From: Litomosoides sigmodontis
Taxonomy: Eukaryota > Nematoda > Chromadorea > Rhabditida > Onchocercidae
Direction: 5' to 3'
Length of the DNA stretch: 64,000 nt
Assembly: GCA_963070105.1 (NCBI GenBank)
Contig: OY718807.1
Span: 8,223,983 to 8,287,982 of the forward strand
Under the pieces are notes generated by a model. It was not told where the DNA came from, did no database searches, and worked only from the letters and a program-made list of their open reading frames with translations. Position numbers and translations under genes: made by a program. Position 1 is the first letter of the stretch, and each line of letters opens with the position of its first letter. Below, one piece after another: positions 52,014 through 63,422 of this stretch.

Positions 52014-54197
52014 ATGTGGCGGAAGTTTATCAGCATTAATCGAGATGCTGTCCGAAATGGTTGGAGAAAAATGGTATGGAAAATACAAAAAACATTGGGA
52101 ATGGATGCACGTTGGCCAGTGCTATGGAGTAAGTTCGAATTCTCTCCAAATTTAGAAGTTTAAAGATTAATTTATTTTAATTTTGTTGTGAGAATTTGAG
52201 CTGAAAACAAGCTGAGATCTCTGCCATCCCAACAATTCATCAATGGACTGACTGCTTCACAACAAGAGCAACTCTCAAATATCATCAGCGAAGTGGAGGT
52301 TAGTTAATATTTTTCCTTTGAAATTGACGATTTTCAGCTCATGAATTTATTAGGTTCAGCGTTGAGTGAATTATTGAATTTTGGTGGATTTATCCTTTTT
52401 GGAAGCTCTCAGATTTCGGTAAACGTTTAAACAAATTGAGGCAAACTCCAGTAAATTCATCTGTTGCAGTTGCTGTCCCGTTGTTACAAGTATTTTCCGG
52501 AACATCTATCAGATGTGGATTGGAAAATGCTGCTTCATTGTGAAACTCAGAAGCAACGGTTCAACCGGATCAAGTTTTGCCGTCAGAAAGAGTTGAAGGA
52601 GTTGAAAAGTGAGATGAAACATCGATTGAAGATTTCTGAGAAGTTGGAAACATCAAAACCTACCTCGGGATTGGCAATGTTTGTGGGTACTACACAACGC
52701 AGTATGTTATTTTAGTATAGCGATGTTCTGTTCAGTATATTTTGATGTGAAGGAAAGTTCTTTAACACATATTTTCTGTGTTCACAATATGGTTCTACGA
52801 TCAGAGGCAACAACTGTTTATCACGTTAGACGTCTTTTAAATAGATTTGTTAATAACGTCAAAAACCCCGCTTTTTCAAATGTGTATTCTACGTGATTTT
52901 GCATGTGATTTGCAGGGCGTATTGCTAATCAACGAAGGTTAATGAACCATTTACACAATGTGCAACTGGATCCAAAACCAGCATTGCTAGTTGATTGCCG
53001 GTTTCTAAATGAACTCTCACCAGAGGCACTATCTCAAACATTCATTCAGCTTTCCTATTTGGCAAGTGAAAATCGAGATCGTCGACGTCCTTGGCCCCTC
53101 TATTTTTTCAATTTTGATGTAAACGATGAAAGGATCTCGGAAGGACGAGATAGGTTAAGTTTTGCTGATGAAAATCTAAATAAATATTTTCAAATTTCTG
53201 AAAATGTGCGGTCAATTTTCGTTGTTATAGGTACTTATCACTGGTCAATTCACCAAGAAACTTATCTCTCACAATTTCATCCTCCAGTTATCTGGATTAT
53301 TTCTCCTCCGAAGAAATAATTTATTTAAGTCCCCATGCTGAATCTGATTTGGAAGAGGTAGATTTTAGAACCGAAATATAAAAGTCTAAACGACTCAAAT
53401 ATCAAAAAAAAACTAAAAGCTGAAAGTTAATTTTTGTGTGCAGGTGGAAGGCTCAAAAGTATATATTTTGGGTGGCATAGTCGATAGAGTTAAGCAACAC
53501 CGTTTGCACCCATATGCAACGTTCTTGGCTGCGAAGCAAGATGGAGTTGAAGCACGTCGACTTCCTATCGATAGATATATCCAGTTAGTTTGTTTTATCT
53601 CGAACGTTTGCTGTTTTGGTATTCCAAATAACTATAAAATTAAAAAAAAAAAAAGGCCATCCAAAGTTGAAATGAGCTAGTTCTGATTCTTATTCTTTCA
53701 GACCGCTTTAATTGCTAATATGAAAATAACAGTATGAGCTTATGTTTCGTTGTCCTACAATAACCAATGAGTTTCATGAGTTCAAAAGTTTATATGAAAG
53801 ATCAGGATGGTTTTTTCACAGATGGAAATCAGGTTCGAAAAGTATGACATTGCTCGCTGTTACATCAATTCTGTACAGTGTCTACGAATCTTGTGGTGAC
53901 TGGGAAGATGCTTTTAGGAAGTAAGTTTAAGTTTATCTTTTTTCGAAAACTACGTGTTTTTCTAATTTCGAAGGAAAATATAGTTTGAACTCACGGATTT
54001 AAAAACTGAACGTGTTGTAGATGAAAAGAACCGTTTTTAAGTGGTAAATGTTCCTTAAAAGATTGTAGAAATTTAGATATGTCCCGGTAAGAAATATTAG
54101 AGGACCAGAAGAGAAGAATCCTTACGGCCGACATTTACATGCATGCATACATGATTATGAGAGACGTGTACTAACAGAACTTAATCAAAGGTTGTAA
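52014..54197 (+). CDS. TRMT10C: Mitochondrial tRNA methyltransferase 10 homolog C (RNase P protein 1, MRPP1)
   Basis: TRMT10C methylates N1 of purine 9 in mitochondrial tRNAs and, with an SDR5C1-type dehydrogenase and PRORP, forms protein-only mitochondrial RNase P. Exons: 52014-52128, 52201-52298, 52470-52701, 52916-53153, 53231-53357, 53444-53583, 53822-53920, 54077-54197; 389 residues (human about 403). The N-terminus (MWRKFISINRDAVRNGWRK) is basic and amphipathic like a mitochondrial presequence. A charged helical linker (KELKELKSEMKHRLK) precedes the SPOUT domain: ALLVDCRFLNELS, EIIYLSPHA, VYILGGIVDRVKQHRLHPYA with the conserved Asp, RRLPIDRYIQWKSGSK, and CGDWEDAFRKYVPVRNIRG. The WKSG motif favours TRMT10C over the cytosolic paralogue TRMT10A. 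The last acceptor was chosen to keep frame (ATTTAG before ATATGTCC). Confidence 0.9.
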
Positions 54198-55091
54198 ATT
54201 GTGTCAAATGAATGTGCTACATTAATTTGTGTACAAAAGTCAATCTTTCAAATAAAATTACTTTTGAAAGATGTGTTCACTTGCCAATGGAGTGTATAAA
54301 AATAGCATTATTTTATAACTAGCTTTTGAGGAGGCAGTCGTTTTTTTTGATATATTTCAATCTAGCAAGCTATATTTTTGATTTTGGGATGTCTCGTACT
54401 AATTTTGGTAGTGCTGTTCTGACATGTGCTCGATCGATTGATTTTAAATCAATACTGCACCTAAAATGCTGCGTCTCAAACACCAAATTAAGGAATGAAA
54501 AATCTTAAATTAAAATAGCTTCTGGAGCTTATGGATGAGCAAAATTTTACTTGGCAAAAAATGAGTCCTTCTCACTGAGCATAGCAAGAGAGACGGCAAG
54601 CAAGCTCACACATTTCTAACGGGCCTAATAGTATTAATAAGGGCAAGCTTCAGAGTATTTTGATGATGATTTGGAGAAAGATACGCAAACATATAAACGT
54701 GATCTAAATTGAAAATAAAATTCACTACCTGTGTATTTGCGGATTACGATGTTTACTGCAAAACACATGCCCACATATGCACTGTATTTCTCTGTCAGCT
54801 ATTTGTAACTTCATTCTACAAAGACCGCATCGCTTATTCTTTAGCTCATCTTTTATCTAAAACATTTCCGCTATTTCGTTTCTGAACGTTCATCGTAGTG
54901 ATTATAGTTTCGAATTAGAACTAAAATTCCAGTAATTCCTTGAAATTGTCAGTTTGTAATGGAAATTGCTAACATTATTCAACCAATAAAGTACATCTCA
55001 TAATGTAGTCATGTTATCACAAAAACTTTTTGTTAAAGTAATTAAATTTTATTCATTAAAATCCACATAATAGGATGATAAGTTTTGTTCA
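54198..55091. other. Convergent intergenic region
   Basis: Contains the TRMT10C polyadenylation signal (AATAAA at 54251-54256) and the 3' UTR of the ubiquitin-like gene on the other strand. No coding exon seen. Confidence 0.55.
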
Positions 55092-57901
55092 TTAGAATTT
55101 AACTTGCACCTTAATCAATTCGCTCTCGTTTGATGGAACATCAAACAATTCCGCTTCTTCAAATTTCTTCTGCTTACTTGTCTCCGGTGGGTCGAAATAT
55201 GTCGCTAATTCCTTCTGTTTTATAATGTCAACAGCGGCATCCTTTGAAGTTGAAATACACGGCGACAAAGCACTGGAGGTCCTGCATGTATCGGAAACTA
55301 ATCTAAAGCTCTAAAATCTTGGCGCAAAGTGGTGATTGCACACACGAACGACTTACGAGCACGAGTCACATGATGATGATGCTGATGATTGTGATATTAA
55401 ATCGGTGGTTATTTCTTTCCCAGATATTTTTTGCGGAGCATTTTGCAACGTGTCTTTTAAGTTGTTCCGTCGAACTTGTTCTCTCCGTCTTATCAATAAT
55501 TTCATTTTTTCTCGCATTTGTTCATGCTCTGCTTGTCTATATTCACAGGGTGCAACTTCAGCATATTCACTAGACCTGAATGATGAGAAGTGCAAAATCC
55601 ATGAATAGATTTATTTGGTCAATGAAGTGAGGTTGCTTCTTTCCCAAATATTTTCTGAATTTTTTTGCCATAACAAATCCTTTATGTTAATCCATCTTAG
55701 TAGCTGATTGAGCTTCTTTTTTTTTTAAAGAAATTCAGTGAAATTGGTGGATACAGGAAAGAGATAGGAAAGCTAGAGATGCGAAGAACAGCATAAAGTA
55801 AAAATTTGCCCGGAAAAACTTGGTTCAGTACTATCGATGGATGGCAATGAACGAATTAAATTTCGTAGATTAGCCAGCGATTGAGACATTCGAATTAACG
55901 ATGCAATCTCTTCGCGATCATTATTGCCAGTAACTGGTTTTACTAACAACCACAACACACTGCCTGAAGTAATACCCACTGATGCCAGCGAACCGCCTTC
56001 ATTCCTGAATGAAAAAAATGCAAAACCGTTTCGATAGAAAAATGATCATCGAAAGTATGGAAAAATAGACAATTAAGTTGTCGTTAATAATATGTGGGAA
56101 ACTGAGCATCCCACATGTAAATTGTGAATAAAATCGTTTACAATAATTGTTTGATTTCTGCGACACATATTTATGAAAGTTACTCTCTCCCAATTCTCTC
56201 TTCCAAAGGAAATTTAGCACTGTTATATAAATTTAGCTCAGTTAAGAAAGAAAGATTTTGAAACAGTAAAGCAAACTTCAATTCTTTATTATCATGGATT
56301 AGAGTGATCTGATTAGCGCCGCCAAATCGTGATTGCAAATAGTTCTTCAGCACACGTATACTGGTTGTTTTCTTCATCACTAACTTTAGTGGTTTGAATG
56401 ATGATACAGTTGATTTAATTATAACCTGAAATAAAATAACCTAAAATCTTACTTTCATTTTTTTTTACATTTGCTTAAAAAATTGTCACTGGAAAGTGTA
56501 CCTTGACGTTTTTGGATTTTAATTTGCAATAAACAAATAACTTTAAAATGTAATTATTTTTCACAAATTGAATTTTTTGTAAATTTCGGAATTAAATAAA
56601 AGTAATAATGAACTTACTGCCACCATACCAGCTCTGGATACACTACTCTCTGACTTACATTTTGCAGCTGTTTTACAAACTGAAAAATATCCCATTTTTC
56701 TCCAGTAATATAAGTTTACAGGTAATATTTACCTAAAACTTAACGTCTCAAAATTCGAAGAATCACTAATTTCTGGTGGCGCTTTGTGAGGAACAATTTG
56801 CAATTGCTATGGTCAATTGAAATGTTAAATTACTCGGTATATTTGAAACTTCAGGAGATCGACCACCGGGTGAAGTTAGCGCTTTCAGCATACTTTTATT
56901 TCGTCCGTTTGATGCTCTGTAAATTACAGTAGCACGACGTATTTATGCAATTTTAAATTAAATAATCAAACAAACTGCAAAAATTTGAATACTTTTGATG
57001 GGCGATTTTTTCACTTTTCTTTTGTGCAGTTGCATCGCTAACAATTTTCATATTCGTAAACGCTAAAAGCAATAAATGAAGCGATGTATTTTTGAATGAA
57101 ACAAGTTCTTCAACGATCCTCAACACATAAAAGATGCGTATAAATTTAACAATTTTTCCAGTGCTTGAAGAAGAAAGGAAACAAAATGTGAAATAATATT
57201 TAGCAATAGTAGTAGTAGTAGCAGTAGCGTAACAAAAAACACGTACAATTTGACGTATGTGATGATGAATTGGCCGTATGCATTTGTATTTGCTGTAAGT
57301 TAGAAGATGGAAGAGTGCCATTTTTATCCTCTTTTTTCTCCTCCTGCAACAATAAAAACAAAACAAAAAAAAAAAAAAAAAGAAAATTTTTTTGTTTTAC
57401 GAAAAATCGTGCAAAACTTTTTCACTATACGATCGCAACTGCATTAACTGATCTCAACAGGACAATAAAAATTCGTTGAAATTTATGAAGTAAAAAGCAC
57501 TCTTGCGCGCACAAGTTTACAGCAAACAACAATTCATCATCTATCATCGATCACTGCATGCGCACCGATCAAAAAGATGCAAAAGCAGGAGGTGCAGGAC
57601 ACGTTGCCCTCAAGCACTTCCCAATTCATCATCAAATCAAACTTTACAATATTTCTTTGTGAATTTTCAATTTCAAGCATTTTTCTTTCGCTCGACTTTC
57701 CAGCAGCACTACCTGGTAGAAAGTCCGCGTGAATTGAACTTCGGTGCAGAGCACTCTTCGCTTTCTACAAATGGCATTGTTCCCGTCAAATGACTACTAA
57801 ACCTGTACAGTTCGTTTTCCACCTGTAACGTGTCCTTACTTGTCAATTAGAGTGGAAGATAGGCCAACCTTCGCTTCTTTTTTATCATTATTCTTTTTCA
57901 T
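55092..57901 (-). CDS. Ubiquitin-like domain protein, possibly midnolin-like
   Basis: Exons on the minus strand: 57901-57869, 57343-57247, 57062-56993, 56916-56850, 56806-56733, 56699-56618, 56425-56277, 56004 to about 55800, 55575-55357, 55281-55092. All are in phase except the end of the eighth exon, which I could not fix. The N-terminus is charged and disordered (MKKNNDKKEAK, then GGRSPE). Then comes a ubiquitin-like fold: LKLVMKKTTSIRVLKNYLQ, ITLIHDNKELKNEGGSLASV, GITSGSVLWLLVKP. After it a helix (EEIASLIRMSQSLANLRNLI), then an Arg-rich helix (MREKMKLLIRRREQVRRNN), an acidic tail and the end IKVQVKF. The order UBL, helix, basic helix, short conserved C-terminus recalls midnolin, which carries nuclear proteins to the proteasome, but similarity is weak and another UBL family is possible. 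A TTCAG acceptor precedes the ATG. Confidence 0.6.
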
Positions 57902-58635
57902 CGATGAAACTCCCCAGCTTACACCACTGAACAAATAACTTGTACTGAACAGTACTACATTCTTATTAAGGTTTAAATAATTTGCATAGGTAATATTAAC
58001 ACGTATTCGTACGTTTGTGTTCACGCTCACGCATATATATATATATGTATGTAACTCCATATTTACGTGTTTCTGCTTCTGTGCTGCTATTGATTGCATT
58101 TTCTGGTAGGTGCGGTATGCGTGTTAACACAAATGTCGTCGGTTTGTTGATTGATTGAGAGTGATCGAACTAGCTAGCTGTTGGTGGCAGTGGCTCAACG
58201 TGGGATGATAAGGGTGATAACGATAGCAATGATAAGTGTTGATAATTTGACAGTGATAGGAGAGCAGAGCACTTCATCATTTCGGTCTCGTCTATCCTAT
58301 GTTTCCCTATTTCGCTTTTCGTTTACATCATGCGTTCACGTTTTGTTTTATCTTTTCCAAAAGCATACATTTCTAATTTCGTACTTAAATACACGTACAC
58401 ACACACGCATACGCATACACGCATACACGTGGACACGTAGACACGCATAGACGGACCAGTTTCTAAAACGATGAGAAGGTTGCTTGGTGAAAGGGTGAAA
58501 AATGGGGTGATCACAGATATGGTATGAGTAGGAAACAAATTATTAGGCTATCTAAACTTTCCGGTATTATTTTTAGGGTTGTTAATGATAAGTTGGAGCT
58601 ACAAGTGGATGAGTATTGCTCGTTTTTAGGTGTTA
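57902..58635. promoter_or_regulatory. Divergent promoter region, ubiquitin-like gene and PAF-acetylhydrolase
   Basis: About 0.73 kb between two start codons facing away from each other. It contains short AT and CA repeats (58034-58046; 58390-58445) and, on the right, a TTTTTAG acceptor six bases before the PAF-acetylhydrolase ATG. No named promoter element recognised. Confidence 0.5.
58390..58445. repeat. Imperfect CA/CACG repeat
   Basis: About 55 bases of ACAC/ACGC units (ACACACACGC, ATACGC, GACACG) upstream of the PAF-acetylhydrolase gene. Confidence 0.85.
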
Positions 58636-61214
58636 ATGGGAATTGCAACATCGAAGTCAGCACAGAACAACGATCCAGCTGTGTTGTCTCGTCTTGGAAA
58701 TGGACGATTTGAAGTAGGATGTGCGGAGATTATGATCAGTGACAGTGAGAATGATGACGATGTTGGAATGCTATCGACAATCTACTATCCGTGTGACGAA
58801 ACAACAGATGATGTTCGTCATTTTTAATGCGATCATTTGAAACATTCCACGATCAAATTACGTGTAATATTTGATAATAATTTGAGGAGGAAGGATGAGT
58901 GCTAAGTGTGGATGTTTAGAAAGGTAAGCTGAAATAGGCAATGTGAGCATTTGGTAATAATTAAATAAATGGAATGAGTAGAAATGCAATTTGATTACTA
59001 CTGCAAATGGTGTATCATTGTGATATGCACAATTAAAAAGAATAGTAGCGGAAATTTTTTTTCTGTTTAGGAAAAAGCAGAGCACCCTTTATGGCTTCCA
59101 CGAGAGGAATACATTGATGGTTTAGCGGATTATCGAAATTCATCTTCTCGTTGGATGCATTTCATCTATAGATGGTTTATTGGTAAGAAAAGGTGTGCTG
59201 AATAAATCATGCTATCAATGTTTAGAGCAAACATATTTTCGTTTAAAAGACGATCTAGAATAAACGTGAAAATCTATTTTCCATGATGTTATTTTTATAG
59301 TAGTTTATAGAATCACAAATAATGAGTTTGGCTGTACGGGGGATGATGCTCGGGATAATCACCAGAGGAATTGAGTGGCGTAAATGTTTCCTTGAATCAT
59401 TCCTTCCTAGCCTTTGAAGTAATTATTTGCAACTTTTGTGTTTTATATTTATTATCTCAGTTGCAGGATTCCCGCAGTTTGGCATCGCCCATTAAATGAC
59501 ACGATAGCTAACTATCCAGTTCTGATTTTTTCTCACGGTCTTTCAGCATGTCGTCACTTTCACTCAGTTTACTGCTCCTCATTAGCAAGCCATGGCTATG
59601 TTGTAGCGGCTGTCGAACATAGGTAATTTATATTTTGTGTGATGATACTAGGAAAGAATTCTCATCAAGTAAATATGAATCTATAACGTTGTAGGGATTG
59701 TTCCGCTTGTTGGACGTATAAATTTGAAATGGATGAAAAGACGGGAGAGAAAATAGAAATACCGGTGAGAATTCGTAAACTTATGCCAACAGATGATGAA
59801 TTTCAGTTACGAAATGGACAGGTCTGCAGTTTTTATCCTTCATTATTAAATTTCTTGACGGTAATTTAAACCAAACTTTTAGGTAAGTATAAACAAGAAA
59901 TGTAGAAGAATGGCAGATAACTGAGTGTGAGATTGACACGAACTATGTAGTTTTGGTGACATGCTTATCAAAAAAATTCGAAATTTCAAAATGAATTTTA
60001 AATAAGTAATTCAAACTGTTTCCTTTGACATTGCTTCGGTTTTGTTAGATCATTAAAAAGTGTCACAGTATTGGAGAAGTAATTTTAAAGGAAAATAAGT
60101 GAATTCTTTCAGCTTCACAAGCGAGTAGAGGAATGTATGAAAACGTTGCACGTACTCAAGGAGTTAAATTTAGGACAATATAGTTCGGATCAACAAAGTG
60201 CAAAAAAGTTATTGTTGGGGGATGATTTTGCATGGTCACAATTCAAGGTTTCCTGATTATAAACTGATAAATGAATTTTATTTGAATTAGCCAAATTTCT
60301 TAAGGCTTCTTTACTTTTCGATCAGTGTAAAAATTGAAGAAAAAGTAGATAAATTTGTTTTCTAAAATATTTAGTGACTTACAGGGTCGCTTAGATACAA
60401 GCAGGATATTTATTGCTGGTCATTCATTTGGTGGTGCAACAGCTATAGCAACCGCAGCAACTCTCTCTGCTGACATTTCTGTGAATTCATTTTCCCACTA
60501 CTGCGAAATTATTTTTGCTTCTATTGGGAAGTCAGATATAATCTAATCCTTCATTTTTAGGCTGCTGTTGTACTCGATGGATGGATGTTTCCCATCGAAA
60601 GGGAATTGCTCACGCGTGTCCAACAACCTGTTTTGTTTATGAACGCAGAAAGCTTTCAGTGGGAAGCAAATGTAAATGACATGTTGCAAGTCATGGGGAA
60701 CTCGAAACGCAGTGTTTTACTTACATTTAAGTACGTCTGAAAAAACTTTGCAACGTGACTTAAATCTTCAGAAACATAGAAAAGGCAATCAAAATGAGAT
60801 AAATTTCACTGTGAAACACGTGGAATTTAATTATTCTACAACATTTCCAAATTAATTACTTCGTGATTTATGAAATTACAGAATTGTGAATGTAAACGTG
60901 TGCTGCAGTTACCAATTTTTGAGGAACAAAATCTTGTTTTTGACAAGACACTAAAAATTTTTAATTTCAGTGAAGCTATGCATCATTCTTTCACAGATTT
61001 GCCTCTCCTAATTCCGGGAATGCTGTGCCGTTGGTTAGGCGTCGAAAGTTTATGCGATCCAGTGCAGTATGCCGAAGCAATGATTGAATTAACAGCGCAT
61101 TTTTTGAAATCTTATTACGATGACTCTAATGCTGCTCTTAACCTGTTAACTTACGAAAAAATTATCACAAAAGAGGCGAGGTATGCCAGGAAAACGGTAA
61201 TGGTATCCGGATAA
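58636..61214 (+). CDS. PAFAH2: Platelet-activating factor acetylhydrolase, type II (PAFAH2/plasma) family
   Basis: This alpha/beta-hydrolase removes the sn-2 acetyl or oxidised short acyl group from PAF and related phospholipids. Exons: 58636-58812, 59071-59192, 59461-59622, 59695-59821, 60113-60247, 60385-60480, 60561-60730, 60971-61214; 410 residues, matching PAFAH2 (392) and the C. elegans paf genes. Signatures: FPLWLPREEY-type start of the core (seen as HPLWLPREEYIDGLADY), YPVLIFSHGLSACR (oxyanion region), VAAVEHRDCSA, nucleophile elbow GHSFGGATA with catalytic Ser, catalytic Asp in AAVVLDGWMFP, and catalytic His in AMHHSFTD. The protein begins MGIATSK, which fits N-myristoylation as known for PAFAH2; there is no signal peptide. 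A TTTTTAG acceptor ends seven bases before the ATG. Confidence 0.94.
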
Positions 61215-62454
61215 ATGCATAAATTGATTAATATCACTTTTTGTTGGGAACTTTTTGATTGTGTTTGGGTTTGTTGTTTGTTATGATAGGACGGGTTCAC
61301 GCTGCCTATTATAGCTTGTCAGGAGCTTATCCGATTCTGTTTACCGAGTTGCGGTATGTAGAAGAAGCTGTTATATCCTTACAATTCTTTATGAAGGATA
61401 TAACTTAATTCTAGTGTATTAGCAGAATAATAACTTGTAAAACAATATTGAAGTTCACAAGTACATGGTGCGAATAAACTGTGTTGGATAGTTGGTTCCG
61501 AAGGAGGTTGTTGGTCGAGCGACTGGTTGATAGCGAAAGAAAAGTTAAGAAGATGAATTTAGTAAGAATTGGTGGGTAAGGAGGCTGAGTTTAGTTAACT
61601 CGCACCACGGGGAGTGGTTTAATTGCCTATGATTTAAGGAACTGAGACAAAAGATTGATGATGCTGGGAAATTTTTACGTTGATGAAATTTGTAATCATG
61701 GAAGGCAATTACATTTAAAGATGAAATAATTAAGTGTGGAATATCAAAATAAGAGGAATCCAAGGCACTAGTATACCAAAGATCAAATGCCTCCAGTAAC
61801 ATGAAGATAGTTAACTTGTGGGTGATTGATGGGAGTTAACAAAAATAAAATGGCATCATCTTATACGTTGTGAAATAAGTTAGTTTATGGTTGGTAACAA
61901 CAGTTAAATAGAATATCTAACTTATAATGACTTGTAATTAACTGTAACATTATGACTGGGATACTGTAACCAGATTAGCTGGGAGGTTATATGTTATTAT
62001 TTTCGAATTCTCGACACTTTGTGGAAGGACTTATAACAGTCATATAATTTTCGATCTACTTCAACTGTGCAAATGCAACTTATTGCTTCCTTCCTTTTTT
62101 GGCTACTCATATTCATTGCACGCAAAAAGATTTGCAATAAAGCTGTATTGGAACCACTCTCACCAATACCTGAGATTATCTAGGGACTTTTTAAACGGTG
62201 ATTTACACCAGTTTTCTTTAAAGTAATTGTTGCTTAGCTTTTTATTTTTCCGTTCAAAGTTATAAACTTTCGTAATTGTAAAGTTTCCATGTAATCATTT
62301 AATCGCTTTTGTAGAAATTGAATTTCTATGTTCAAAGATTGATATTTAAAGAATATATTCGTACCTGCTCAGGATGGCCACCTTATACTTTCTCATGCTA
62401 TACAATTGTTCTAACACTTTAAAAAAAAAACACCAATAATTTGTTGTCAGTTAT
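61215..62454. other. Convergent intergenic region
   Basis: Lies between the PAF-acetylhydrolase stop and the GEMIN7 stop. It has an AATAAA at 61473-61478 and another AATAAAG near 62136. No coding exon seen. Confidence 0.55.
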
Positions 62455-62966
62455 TTATTGAATGGAAATGTTGGAATTTGATAGTTCACTTAGATCACTC
62501 GTTGAGATAGTGATTGTATCACTCATTCTCAAGATGGCATGATTTACCACACCGATTGGTGTAACTAGTGAATCGACAACGTAATGCGTCTGATTTGCTT
62601 TTATTGCACTAAATTTTCCGCTCACTTGAGTACGTTCGTGCATGTCAATCTCAACCTAAAATTATATTTCAAATACTTCATTTATATCCGTTTTAATCCA
62701 TTCATTTGGCGGATGAATTTTCCCCAATTATTAATTTACTGTTTCTATTGCATAGAATTATATCATTATTTAAGCTGAATCCTCCACACATAATGTGCAT
62801 CATATCCACTTGACATTGAACAAAACAAGCATACCTGTTTGCCTCCCAGAAAAGACATAAGCCTCAAGAAACGTTCTCTCAATTCTGCTCTTTGTTTTTG
62901 TTCCAAAGTTTCATCTTGCTGAGCGCATCCACTACTAGTTGAATCTATTGTTTCGTCCTTTATCAT
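62455..62966 (-). CDS. GEMIN7: Gem-associated protein 7 (SMN complex)
   Basis: Gemin7 is an Sm-fold protein that pairs with Gemin6 in the SMN complex, which loads Sm rings onto spliceosomal snRNAs. Two exons, 62966-62835 and 62655-62455, give 110 residues (human 131). The match is clear: EQKQRAELRERFLRLMSFLGGKQ (human ARAALRERFLR), then VEIDMHERTQVSGKFSAIKA (human TLHERVAVTAHFGA), and DSLVTPIGVVNHAILRMSDT (human SQLQTPIGVQAEALLRCSD). The start is the first ATG in frame (MIKDETIDS). The gene is close (457 bases) to the uL23 gene on the same strand. Confidence 0.9.
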
Positions 62967-63422
62967 TCCTTGGAGCAATCGGTGTCTCGCTTACTCTACC
63001 ACCAATCTTTCAAAAGTGTAATCCACAATGTAAGGTAACATTTGAATAAATCAGATAGCTGTAAAACAGAACATAACCTTCGGTGAAAATGCAGTTAGCT
63101 GTAACTTAGTCAACGGATTCTACCAACCAAAGATCATATGATGAGTATAATAGAATCCATTGTGTAAAGCCGCCAGATGTTTTGTTAAATCCCACCTTCC
63201 CCCACTACCAATAGGTCAAGTACAAGATGTTCTGAAACCACCACCACCATCAAACTAGAACTTGTACAAAGCTAACAAGTTTCCTCATCTAATCGAATGA
63301 ATTTTTTCGTGAAGCAACCGACACAGATGAACATGAACTCCATTGAACCATAAAACAACATAATTTATTTCATTCACTCATTTATAAGAAAAATGAACTG
63401 CACAACAACGCGGTAAAATGCT
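62967..63422. other. Short intergenic region, uL23 to GEMIN7
   Basis: About 456 bases between two minus-strand genes: the 3' UTR of uL23 and the 5' leader of GEMIN7. No open frame of note. Confidence 0.55.
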
